In this document: positions 21,651 to 28,181 of the stretch, in pieces
Position numbering within the stretch: the first letter of the stretch is position 1
Layout: each line of letters starts with the position of its first letter
DNA from: a virus
Virus record (IMG/VR): IMGVR_UViG_3300025305_000078
Location: 1 to 31,891 of that record
DNA length: 31,891 nt
Direction: 5' to 3' (one strand)
Position numbers and translations under genes: made by a program
The notes under the pieces: model-generated
What the model was told of the DNA's origin: nothing
What the model saw: the letters and a program-made list of their open reading frames with translations, nothing else
The model's database searches: none

Positions 21651-22442
21651 TTAGACATCGGGGAATTCCAGTTGACAGCTTTGACATAATGGCCCTGGAG
21701 GTTTCTTGGATTTAACGCCTCCTGGTCCCCAGGTGCATCGTTTTACCCCCATTGTGCGTAGCTCATCCTCCAAGGTCCGTATACGTTTTCCCACGTCAGG
21801 GAACCAAATCTCTAGCCACTCCAGTTCTTTATTTTTGGGATCAGCGAAAGCCCCGCACAGACATTCCCCGCTCATATGAAGTAGTTCAACCACTTGGTTT
21901 CTTGGTAATTTATGCTCTCGGCGATACTCCAGCAAGTCCTCATTGGTGAAATGGTGAATTGGTGCCACCCATACCGTGTTACCTTCTCGGCGCACTGGCT
22001 CTACATAGGCCATCCGTCTCCGTGATTCTGAGGTCCGCACCCCAGTAATAAAGAGCACACGCCGGTTTTGCCCAGCCTGTGCTTCTCGCCGTACGTCTCG
22101 TAACGGACGCTCTTTTAACCAACTATACATATACCGATGGGCACCAGGACCAGGGAAGCCATGTTCTCGGACCAAATCTTCATAGGTGCGTGGGCCGTAT
22201 TTCTCAATGAGGGGAGTGCCCAACCATTCGGCAAATTCTCTGGTAAAAATCCTAGGTTCTTCCACGCCGATTCCGGTATTGATATGCACAAAAGCATCGA
22301 TAGGCGGACCATAAGTTTTAGCCAAATGTGCAACAGTAGTCGAATCATTACCCCCAGACACAAGGACATAAGTTTTGATTGGATTGTAGTCTCTAACAGC
22401 CGCAGCTAATACCTCTACACTACGCTCAATGAGTTGATCCAT
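21651..22442 (-). CDS. PAPS reductase family PP-loop protein
   Basis: A 263-residue protein, ATG 22442 behind AGGAGG at six bases. The PP-loop is SGGNDS at 29-34, the ATP pyrophosphatase motif of CysH/DndC-type enzymes. FVHINTGIGVEE and TGVRTSESRRR (133-143) also match the family. The C-terminal region holds cysteines C194, C196, C236, C253 and C256 (GECLCGAF, PLCQSCQ), able to bind zinc or an iron-sulphur cluster. Classic CysH reduces PAPS to sulphite using a C-terminal ECG motif; here that motif is not evident. Phage and DndC-like members may act on sulphur transfer to nucleic acid, so modification is a possible role. It overlaps the zinc-finger/HTH gene upstream by 17 bases. Confidence 0.82.
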   Translation of the reverse strand: MDQLIERSVEVLAAAVRDYNPIKTYVLVSGGNDSTTVAHLAKTYGPPIDAFVHINTGIGVEEPRIFTREFAEWLGTPLIEKYGPRTYEDLVREHGFPGPGAHRYMYSWLKERPLRDVRREAQAGQNRRVLFITGVRTSESRRRMAYVEPVRREGNTVWVAPIHHFTNEDLLEYRREHKLPRNQVVELLHMSGECLCGAFADPKNKELEWLEIWFPDVGKRIRTLEDELRTMGVKRCTWGPGGVKSKKPPGPLCQSCQLEFPDV

Positions 22443-22740
22443 CCGTCGCCTCCTGTGCAAACCTGTCATAATCAAACGGGGCACAACGGCCATGCTCCAT
22501 ATCTGACAACTCTTTAGGATGGATACCCAGGCGTTTCGCTTCTTCACGTAGGCTCATATCTCGTAGCTGCCGGTCTTTAGACATGGCGATGCCTCGGATT
22601 TTCCAGTCGGCAGTTTCCGGTGTAATCACACCTGTCCCGTCACAGGTGTTGCACGTAATTTGTATCTGGCGAAAACCCGGACAACCATATCCAACAGTTT
22701 TCCCTGAACCGCCACAATCAGAACACGTCTTATCTATCAT
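22426..22740 (-). CDS. DnaJ-type zinc finger plus HTH protein
   Basis: A 104-residue protein with ATG 22740 behind AAAGGAG. C6/C9 (CSDCGGSG) and C30/C33 (CNTCDGTG) form two CxxCxGxG repeats as in DnaJ zinc centres, with GYGCPG between. The second half, DRQLRDMSLREEAKRLGIHP and KELSDMEHGRC, resembles an Xre-type helix-turn-helix, SLREEAKRLGI being the first helices. It resembles zinc-HTH antitoxin or regulator architectures. It overlaps the PP-loop gene start, so the two are probably made together. DNA target unknown. Confidence 0.75.
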   Translation of the reverse strand: MIDKTCSDCGGSGKTVGYGCPGFRQIQITCNTCDGTGVITPETADWKIRGIAMSKDRQLRDMSLREEAKRLGIHPKELSDMEHGRCAPFDYDRFAQEATDGSTH

Positions 22741-22750
22741 TATTCTCCTT

Positions 22751-23263
22751 TCAGCACCCGCTCAATTCGGGGTTGCTGGTCTCATGGGTTACCTCCAGAT
22801 CGAAGATATCACGATGAAAGGCTGGTGCCTCTTTCGGCGCAACCACGGCGGCCAATCCCTGGTAAACAGCCCTCCGCAACTGCGCCCTATCCTGATTCAA
22901 CATTCCCCATGGCAAAACCTCGCCCTCTAGCGGGGTGATCCCCTGGGCGCTAAACCGAGTGGCAGTTATCTCGCCCAGGCAATTGAAGGTTATAACCTTG
23001 CTGCCCCCAAAAGGAACTGTTCGAAAGATAAACCGCCGACCGTCTCCCGGTGGGCATTGCATCCATTGTCCTTTTCTCCAAATCGGTATGTGCGGCCTTC
23101 GATACCAGTAGATCGTAACTTGATAACTACCCCCACGAGTGATATGCCGGGCTAACCTCTGTCCTCCGGTCCCTGCATACGTTTTCCCCTTCCAAATGTC
23201 TGACCATGGTTTTGCTATCTCCCCCAAGGTCATTCCCTGGGGCGCCTTCCAGCTTGTTAACAT
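22751..23263 (-). CDS. Hypothetical protein (170 residues)
   Basis: ATG 23263 (MLTSWKAPQGMTLGEIA) has GGAGG eight bases upstream. The product has strands with aromatic residues (SYQVTIYWYRRPHIPIW, RRFIFRTVPFGG, KVITFNCLGEITATRF) and ends with helical text and NPELSGC. It is the first gene after a terminator. No domain is recognised. Two isolated cysteines do not form a zinc pair. Confidence 0.6.
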   Translation of the reverse strand: MLTSWKAPQGMTLGEIAKPWSDIWKGKTYAGTGGQRLARHITRGGSYQVTIYWYRRPHIPIWRKGQWMQCPPGDGRRFIFRTVPFGGSKVITFNCLGEITATRFSAQGITPLEGEVLPWGMLNQDRAQLRRAVYQGLAAVVAPKEAPAFHRDIFDLEVTHETSNPELSGC

Positions 23264-23276
23264 TCCTTTTCCCTCC

Positions 23277-23304
23277 AAAAGAAATAGCCCTGGTCTCCCA
23301 GGGC
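23277..23304 (-). terminator. Rho-independent terminator
   Basis: On the minus strand GCCCTGG (23304-23298) pairs with CCAGGGC (23293-23287) over a GAGA tetraloop, followed by TATTTCTTTT. It lies 14 bases past the stop of the 90-residue gene (23318) and before the next start, so it ends or attenuates transcripts of the terminase-small-subunit cluster. Confidence 0.75.
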
Positions 23305-23317
23305 CGTATTATAACGT

Positions 23318-23590
23318 TTATTGCAAGTCCAGGGGGTCTTTGCCCCCGATATAGTTAGCTGCTCCCGCCTGGAGCATCCTAGCGATGGCGTCCGGGGCTA
23401 CCCGGTAAATCTCGACCCAGACCTCCCGCATTTGCCAGGACCGCTCCCGAACTACCCGCGCAACCGTACCGGACTTGATAACCAACGGCGTATCCCTGCC
23501 CTGGCCCCGGCGTTCTTTCATAAGGGCCTCGACCCAGTTCTCTATGGCTAGGGCTATCTCTGGGTCCAGGACTTCCGTATCAATCGACAT
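23318..23590 (-). CDS. Hypothetical protein (90 residues)
   Basis: ATG 23590 (MSIDTEVLDPEIAL) follows GGGGGG by three to six bases and overlaps the previous gene by 11. It contains AIENWVEALMKERRG, then TPLVIKSGTVARVVRERSW, and a helix with APDAIARMLQAGAANY, ending DPLDLQ. The text is mixed alpha/beta. No family recognised. It precedes a good terminator. Confidence 0.6.
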   Translation of the reverse strand: MSIDTEVLDPEIALAIENWVEALMKERRGQGRDTPLVIKSGTVARVVRERSWQMREVWVEIYRVAPDAIARMLQAGAANYIGGKDPLDLQ

Positions 23591-23840
23591 AATCCCCCCT
23601 TGCGAACATTTCCGGCCCCAGGGCCCTATTGTGTCCTGGCCTCCAGCAATATGGGCATATTCCAAGATCCAGGACAATGATTTTGCCGTTGTGGGCCCAG
23701 TCTACACCATAAGGCACCTGGTAAAGCCCCCAGCAGTTGTCGCAGGCCACCAGTGTATAGATCGGTCCTAGTTGCATTCCCCCAACCTGGTACCTGGCGA
23801 TGAAGGTCAGTATGGCGCGGTTCCCGGCTGGGTCACTCAT
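23580..23840 (-). CDS. Zinc-ribbon protein (86 residues)
   Basis: ATG 23840 overlaps the previous stop (ATGA). Two cysteine pairs, VACDNCWGLYQ and LGICPYCWRPGH, are separated by about 30 residues with a strand-rich stretch, the layout of a zinc ribbon. The protein ends with GPEMFARGDYVD. It belongs to a run of three small genes made by overlapping starts. Function unknown. Confidence 0.7.
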   Translation of the reverse strand: MSDPAGNRAILTFIARYQVGGMQLGPIYTLVACDNCWGLYQVPYGVDWAHNGKIIVLDLGICPYCWRPGHNRALGPEMFARGDYVD

Positions 23841-24028
23841 AAGAGTCTTGGCCTCCCCTCTAGTTGGGCTTCTACGTCAGCCCCTACTTCGGTTTCTAAG
23901 GCGCCACAAGGGCATTCCCAATGCATCGCTGGCGGTAAGGTGCCCCCGCCATCATCTGGTGCCTCAGTGGCCGTCTCAGTGCCAACCAGGGCCATATCCG
24001 AACAACACCGGGGGCATTTCTTAATCAA
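23837..24028 (-). CDS. Zinc-ribbon protein (63 residues)
   Basis: ATG 24028 overlaps the terminase small subunit stop by eight bases. KKCPRCCSDM at the N-terminus and WECPCGAL later give a compact four-cysteine site. An acidic linker (APDDGGG) lies between. The stop overlaps the next ATG. Typical small phage zinc ribbon; no specific role. Confidence 0.7.
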   Translation of the reverse strand: MIKKCPRCCSDMALVGTETATEAPDDGGGTLPPAMHWECPCGALETEVGADVEAQLEGRPRLL

Positions 24029-24518
24029 CGCTTGTTACTTCCCCTTCTACGATCCCCACCCCGGCCAGGGCCCGCATACGCTTGTCGACCTCTAGGATCA
24101 GCCCCCGCAGTTCCGGGTCCTTGCCGAGTTCGTTCACATCATACCCCACCTCGGCTACGAACAGAGGGGTTGCCGGGCTGCTACCGGGCGGGAGTTGAGT
24201 TGGAAACATTTGTAGGTACCGTCCAATGAGTTCCAGGGCCTTATTCACTGGCTGCCGATCCCGGTCTACCAGGCCGCCTATGACATTCTCTTTTAGCTTT
24301 TGTAGGACCCAGTCGGTGGACAGCCCGGCGTTTTGAGCCTGTTCAATGAGGTATTCAGCCAAGGCCGCTTTAACTTTAGCATTTTTAAGCAACCTACACC
24401 CTTGCATGGGGGCGCTCACTGGGGCGTACCCGGCAGCTAGGGCAGCCCTTGATGCGTTAAAGTCGATAGCGTACTCTTGGACAAACCTGGTTTGTCGGTC
24501 GTTGCAAGTTGTTTTCAT
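24021..24518 (-). CDS. terS: Terminase small subunit
   Basis: A 165-residue protein with ATG 24518 overlapping the previous stop (ATGA). The N-terminus matches the Terminase_2 family: NDRQTRFVQEYAIDFNASRA, AALAAGYAPV, and GCRLLKNAKVKAALAEYL. This DNA-binding helical domain recognises the packaging site. A central oligomerisation helix and KALELIGRYLQMFP follow, and the C-terminus ends GEVTSVD. It lies about 2.5 kb before terL, with six other genes between, which is not the usual adjacency. Confidence 0.88.
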   Translation of the reverse strand: MKTTCNDRQTRFVQEYAIDFNASRAALAAGYAPVSAPMQGCRLLKNAKVKAALAEYLIEQAQNAGLSTDWVLQKLKENVIGGLVDRDRQPVNKALELIGRYLQMFPTQLPPGSSPATPLFVAEVGYDVNELGKDPELRGLILEVDKRMRALAGVGIVEGEVTSVD

Positions 24519-24943
24519 TTTAGTCCCCTAAGCCGTTTTAAGGCCCCTCCAGACCGTTGGGTGGCGTTTCCCCACGCCGCACCCTCTATCAAGCCCCCTA
24601 TGGCCGCCTGAGTGCCACCAGGCCCCGTTCCGGCCCGAAGGATGATCCGCCAATTGGGGTTTATTACCCCCAGGCAGTTCTCCATATGCTCCAAGACCAT
24701 TGTCGGGCTATACTCGTTACAAGAAAACACGTCCATAAGGACCTGGCCGTCATGGACCAGTTTAATACAAATATGGGACTCCGCTACGATGGCCCAGCAT
24801 TCCCGGTACTTGGGCAGAGTGTACCAGGTCGGGCCGTTGATGATGGTCAGGCCCGCGTCCCTGACGATTGCCTTGATGCACAGTTCGACCATGCCTATAG
24901 ACCTCAGTTCCCGCTGCCGGTACCCGTCGATCAACATGTGCAT
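24515..24943 (-). CDS. S-adenosylmethionine decarboxylase-like protein
   Basis: ATG 24943 (MHMLIDGY) has AGGA six bases upstream; an ATG at 24958 would add five residues but has no ribosome site. The product matches SpeD-type AdoMet decarboxylase: HMLIDGY at the start, VAESHICIKL with the self-cleavage pair Glu-Ser (numbering from 24958: E60-S61), and MDVFSCNE with Cys80. In SpeD the Ser becomes the pyruvoyl cofactor and the Cys is the proton donor. The conserved His five residues after Ser is Lys66 here. The C-terminus adds a glycine-rich tail ending KRLRGLK. AdoMet decarboxylase feeds spermidine synthesis; the substitution raises the chance of altered substrate or loss of activity. Confidence 0.7.
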   Translation of the reverse strand: MHMLIDGYRQRELRSIGMVELCIKAIVRDAGLTIINGPTWYTLPKYRECWAIVAESHICIKLVHDGQVLMDVFSCNEYSPTMVLEHMENCLGVINPNWRIILRAGTGPGGTQAAIGGLIEGAAWGNATQRSGGALKRLRGLK

Positions 24944-24951
24944 CCCAGTTC

Positions 24952-25197
24952 CTACCATGGCGGATGGGCCGCAAATGGTTTCTTCCCTTCCCAGTAGTCA
25001 AGGAATTCGTTTGCCACGGCCTCAGAGGCGAAGTAGCTAACCCCCCAAGCCCAGCCCGGTCCACCGATTATCAGGGCTAGACGCTTCCTCTGCTGAACAT
25101 GACCGACCCAGATGCCGCCTGTATCCTGGGTGCCTTTCATTACGTAGATAAATCTGTTGAAATCCCGCGGGGGATCGCTGGTATTATCGGCTGTCAA
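24952..25197 (-). CDS. Hypothetical protein (81 residues)
   Basis: TTG 25197 follows GGAGG by nine bases and overlaps the end of the extended RusA frame. The text reads FNRFIYVMKGTQDTGGIWVG, QRKRLALIIGGPGWAWGVSY, and ends FAAHPPW with helix between. A beta-hairpin plus helix fold seems likely. No family recognised. It is coupled to the SpeD-like gene downstream. Confidence 0.6.
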   Translation of the reverse strand: MTADNTSDPPRDFNRFIYVMKGTQDTGGIWVGHVQQRKRLALIIGGPGWAWGVSYFASEAVANEFLDYWEGKKPFAAHPPW

Positions 25198-25633
25198 TTT
25201 GTTCCACCTCCAAGATCGTCATAGCTACCCCCTTCCGGTATTCTACCGGCGGGTAGGTTTCGTCTATCTGTTGCCAGGCATCGTCCTCTATGACCCCCAC
25301 CAGGGCCAGCCCATCCAAGTAGGGCTTGGCCGCTCAAATCAGGTTCCCTTTGTCCCTCCGGCGCTTGGTCGGGACGATAAACCGAGTGGTTACCCTGGCA
25401 CCCTGGCTAAATATCGGTGTGGGTCGTCGCATCACGGGGCCATCCTTGAGCATGAACAGGGCGACAGCCTGGTCTATGTCCGTCTCAGGGTAGCCCAGGG
25501 CCCCCCAGATCGCCCGCAGTGCCTTGGCCTTGGCAGCCTTGGTTGCTTTCCAAATGACAGCGGGGTGAATCCTGGAGTTATTGGGGTTCAATTCACGTGG
25601 GGGAAGTCCTGGTATCTCGATTCGTAGCGTCAT
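25184..25633 (-). pseudogene. rusA: RusA-like Holliday junction resolvase with in-frame TGA
   Basis: The first 99 residues (25633-25337) match RusA: RIEIPGLPPRELNPNNSR at the start and RRRDKGNLI at the end, with catalytic Asp94. Codon 100 is TGA (25336-25334). In the same frame AAKPYLDGLALVGVIEDDAW continues for 49 codons to TAA 25184, giving Asp107 and Asp117/118 in the expected spacing. RusA needs all three aspartates for metal-dependent cleavage, so the truncated form should be inactive. TGA is used as a normal stop elsewhere here, so a nonsense mutation, sequencing or consensus error, or low-level readthrough are the options. The gene normally resolves branched DNA before packaging. Confidence 0.8.
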
Positions 25634-25923
25634 ACCGTCGCCTTACAGGTCATGCACAGAGTCACCCGCTCATCCCCGACCAGAACATCTAACGCCACGC
25701 TTTCATGGGAACAGGGCTGGGCCTGTTGTTCCCGAAACTGGGTAATATCTACGTCCCTGTTAAAATCCAGAATCGTGGTCAGTTCAGTATCAGCGTCCCG
25801 CATGGCCTTGATCGCGTCGTTGGTCCCGAAGCCCCGGAACACCTTTTCCCCGCGCCCGTCAAACTCATCTCTGGTGATGATCTTGACCTCTACCTCGATG
25901 CGGAGTCCCTGGTATTTAACCAT
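25630..25923 (-). CDS. Zinc-ribbon protein (97 residues)
   Basis: ATG 25923 (MVKYQGLRIEVEV) follows GGGAG by seven bases and overlaps the Gp37/68 stop by eight. After a strand-helix region (FRGFGTNDAIKAMRDADTEL) the C-terminus has PCSHES and LCMTCKATV, a C-x2-H ... C-x2-C zinc site. The longer frame to 25983 is a shadow. The stop overlaps the RusA ATG. Small C-terminal zinc ribbons like this occur in phage recombination-gene clusters. Confidence 0.65.
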   Translation of the reverse strand: MVKYQGLRIEVEVKIITRDEFDGRGEKVFRGFGTNDAIKAMRDADTELTTILDFNRDVDITQFREQQAQPCSHESVALDVLVGDERVTLCMTCKATV

Positions 25924-27358
25924 TGGGCATCTCCCGCCACTCGCGGCCGTCCAGCAAGGCGCCAGCGGCTTTCTTACCGACACGGGCCATCGCTAGCCGC
26001 TCAGTAATATACCCAGTGCCGGAACTGGTCTCATACGGCCTAGGAACACCGTCTATCTCCAGAATGGGGCGTAGTGCCCTTCCATACTCACTGCGGCTAT
26101 AGTCAAAATCTTCGTCAATAATGGCTGGCCGCCACTGCCCCCACTGCTTGAAGAAGAAGGGGACACCCGCCGCCTGGCATTGGTCCCTGGCCGACCGGAA
26201 CCAGTCGGGATGCGCGGGCCTCGCGCCGGGGCCGGATTCTCCGCCTCCAATCGTCCAGTGAATTAACGGCGCTGTCCCTTGGCTATCTTGGAGACGGTTT
26301 GGAAAGCGATGCCAAAATCCGAAGCTATCGAGGTAAGCCGTTCCCCTGCGCCACGTCGGGCACGTATCTCCGCAACTTGGGCATCGGTCAACTTCGCCAT
26401 GTGATTGTTCTGGCCGTTCTGATGCAGCACCCGGTCGTTGCCTAGGGCGTAAATCGAATGTGTCTGCTGCTCTGAAGGTGTCGCCAACTCCAGGTTCTCG
26501 GGCCGATTGTCGTCCTTGATCCCATTCCTGTGGTTCACCGTTAACTGCGTTGGTATCTGACCGAAGAAATGACGGTACACCAAACGGTGGGCCAGAGCGT
26601 TCGTTCTCTGATAGTTGGTCATCGAGCGTATCTGAAGGTATCCCGATGGTAGGCGATGCTCGGCCCGCCTCGGGGTCACTGGATGAAGCGTTGTAGTGCC
26701 TCTCCATTTGTCGCCCCCCTTCGTGAACACCCTCCAAATACACCCTTGCTGGTCTATCGTCAGTTCGCCACTGATAACCGCATTGTAGACAATATCTTCG
26801 GAGTTCTTCGACTTCACCATGGCTTGGATTATACCCGTAATAGCGGCGAACATCCACCGGCCCCAACGCTGGCTCATAACTCACAAACCGAACCTTGGCC
26901 GGGACACGGGCCAGCACGTCCAGGCGGGCGGCATACTTCTGGGACTCCACCGAGGTTCCGGCCCAGACGTTGGAGGGCCAGGCCGCCTCTGGCGACTTAC
27001 CCATGTGGTCGGGCCAGATAAAGTTTGCGAAATGAGCCATAAGGCCAGGTCTTTTAGTAAGAACCTGGAACGTATGCTGGGGCGCATCCCGCATAACTGC
27101 AAAGATTTGTATTGTGAAACCCCAGCCAACGTCCCTATGAAACAGGTCGCCCATTGAACAGACGAAGATTCTCCGCGAGTCCTTCCACTTACATGGCTGG
27201 TAGAGCCGGTCGACGTGTCGCGTTACCTCGGTAAAAGGGTGGCGCTTGAACCGGTCGGTGATCCTCTCGGCGTAGCAGTGGTCACACCCTGGGCTGACCT
27301 TAGTGCAGCCCGTGACCGGGTTCCAAGTTTCATCTGTCCATTCTATTCCAGTTGGCAT
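25916..27358 (-). CDS. Phage Gp37/Gp68 family protein (DUF5131) with large insertion
   Basis: ATG 27358 to TAA 25916, 480 codons. The N-terminal 170 residues match the family: WNPVTGCTKVSPGCDHCYAE with C18, C25 and C28 (a radical-SAM-like cysteine cluster), RRIFVCSMGDLFH, VLTKRPGLM, WAGTSVES and RFVSYEPALGPVDV. The C-terminus resumes at HWTIGGGESGPGARPAHPDW and FFFKQWGQW. Between residues about 172 and 363 lies text with low complexity and no family match. That segment coincides with an HNH endonuclease gene in the +1 frame. The frame stays open through it. Function of DUF5131 is not established. Whether the long form folds is doubtful; the insert could leave a disordered loop or inactivate the protein. 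Confidence 0.8.
   Translation of the reverse strand: MPTGIEWTDETWNPVTGCTKVSPGCDHCYAERITDRFKRHPFTEVTRHVDRLYQPCKWKDSRRIFVCSMGDLFHRDVGWGFTIQIFAVMRDAPQHTFQVLTKRPGLMAHFANFIWPDHMGKSPEAAWPSNVWAGTSVESQKYAARLDVLARVPAKVRFVSYEPALGPVDVRRYYGYNPSHGEVEELRRYCLQCGYQWRTDDRPARVYLEGVHEGGRQMERHYNASSSDPEAGRASPTIGIPSDTLDDQLSENERSGPPFGVPSFLRSDTNAVNGEPQEWDQGRQSAREPGVGDTFRAADTFDLRPRQRPGAASERPEQSHGEVDRCPSCGDTCPTWRRGTAYLDSFGFWHRFPNRLQDSQGTAPLIHWTIGGGESGPGARPAHPDWFRSARDQCQAAGVPFFFKQWGQWRPAIIDEDFDYSRSEYGRALRPILEIDGVPRPYETSSGTGYITERLAMARVGKKAAGALLDGREWREMPNG
26263..26820 (-). CDS. HNH homing endonuclease nested in Gp37/68 gene
   Basis: ATG 26820 encodes about 185 residues in the +1 frame relative to the surrounding gene. 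The core reads AHRLVYRHFFGQIP, LTVNHRNGIKDDNRPENLEL and ATPSEQQTHS, a textbook HNH_3 site with His in AHRLVY, Asn-His in VNH, and DNRPENL. The N-terminus has DQQGCIWRVF. The C-terminal TDAQVAEIRARRGAGE and IASDFGIAFQTVSKIAKG is a helix-turn-helix as in homing endonucleases. Its TAA lies exactly where the Gp37/68 protein resumes (PLIHW). There is no strong ribosome site. It is a selfish gene, likely inserted; no group I intron features are evident. Confidence 0.85.
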   Translation of the reverse strand: MVKSKNSEDIVYNAVISGELTIDQQGCIWRVFTKGGDKWRGTTTLHPVTPRRAEHRLPSGYLQIRSMTNYQRTNALAHRLVYRHFFGQIPTQLTVNHRNGIKDDNRPENLELATPSEQQTHSIYALGNDRVLHQNGQNNHMAKLTDAQVAEIRARRGAGERLTSIASDFGIAFQTVSKIAKGQRR

Positions 27359-28179
27359 TATGCTCGATAATCCTCCGCTGTATTGATTACGAACCGGACC
27401 TCCGACAGGGCCGGGTTGGCCGAGTACATGCGGGACGCCAGCCGGTCCCCTAGTTTGTCAGCCATTTCCCGTTGTGTCTTGTTGGTCGTGATAACCAGGT
27501 GCCAGGGGTGGTTGTCCCATATCTTGGTCATTTGCTCCGCAACGTAGCCGTCGCCGCCGGCGCTGGATTTCTCCGCGCCCAGGTCGTCCAGCAATAGCAG
27601 TCGATGGGCGTAACAGTGGTTCAAAAGGGACCCTACGCTGTCCTCGGTGCCCCGGTTGTAAGTAGCCCGTAGCTTGTCCATAAGCGTGGGAACGCCCTCA
27701 TACAGGACCCGCTCCCCCCAGGACAGCCAGACCCGCCCGATGGCCTCTACGATGTGAGACTTACCGCAGCCGTAGGCCCCCTGGATCACCATACGCCTTG
27801 GTCCATTGCCGTTGATCTTATCCGCTATAAATTGTAGGCCAGCGTCGACCATGTCCCTGGTTCCTTCCCTGGCATGGAAGTTGTCAAAGGTCCTGGGCCC
27901 ATCAGGGGGGAAATTGGCCTGGGTTAATCGTTCCATCGCTGTAACCTGGCACCGGCAGACCCGCAACGGTTCGCCGGGGTGTTTTCCCAGCCAGGCTACG
28001 TTGAAAGGATGACCAGCAATCGCCTGAGCGCAGACTTGGCAAACGGCGTCTGAGGGTATTAGAGACCCGTCCCGATGGAAACGGGCGAAGATATCCCCCA
28101 ACGACTCCATGGCGTCCGGTGCCTTGGGGTACCGGTGGTACCCAACGTCCCCTGGCTGTAGTACCTTTGGTTCCGCCAT
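27358..28179 (-). CDS. DnaC-like AAA+ helicase loader
   Basis: ATG 28179 (MAEPKVLQPGD) has GGAGGGG about six bases upstream; the ATG at 28185 is too close to it. Walker A is GAYGCGKS at 134-141, Walker B LLLLDDLGAEK around 194-204, sensor I is TTN at 231-233 and an Arg finger-like DRLASRM follows (R250). These match DnaC/IstB-type loaders. An N-terminal Cys set (C47, C50, C75, C77) suggests a zinc-binding domain, as in helicase-loader partners. It probably places the host or phage helicase at the origin with the winged-helix protein. Its TAA/ATG overlaps neighbours on both sides. Confidence 0.85.
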   Translation of the reverse strand: MAEPKVLQPGDVGYHRYPKAPDAMESLGDIFARFHRDGSLIPSDAVCQVCAQAIAGHPFNVAWLGKHPGEPLRVCRCQVTAMERLTQANFPPDGPRTFDNFHAREGTRDMVDAGLQFIADKINGNGPRRMVIQGAYGCGKSHIVEAIGRVWLSWGERVLYEGVPTLMDKLRATYNRGTEDSVGSLLNHCYAHRLLLLDDLGAEKSSAGGDGYVAEQMTKIWDNHPWHLVITTNKTQREMADKLGDRLASRMYSANPALSEVRFVINTAEDYRA

Positions 28180-28181
28180 CC

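Noticed and set aside
23308-23313. TATAAT-like -10 box on the minus strand before the terminator at 23304
   Set aside because: No -35 box at 16-18 bases and no extended -10; it would start transcription into a terminator.
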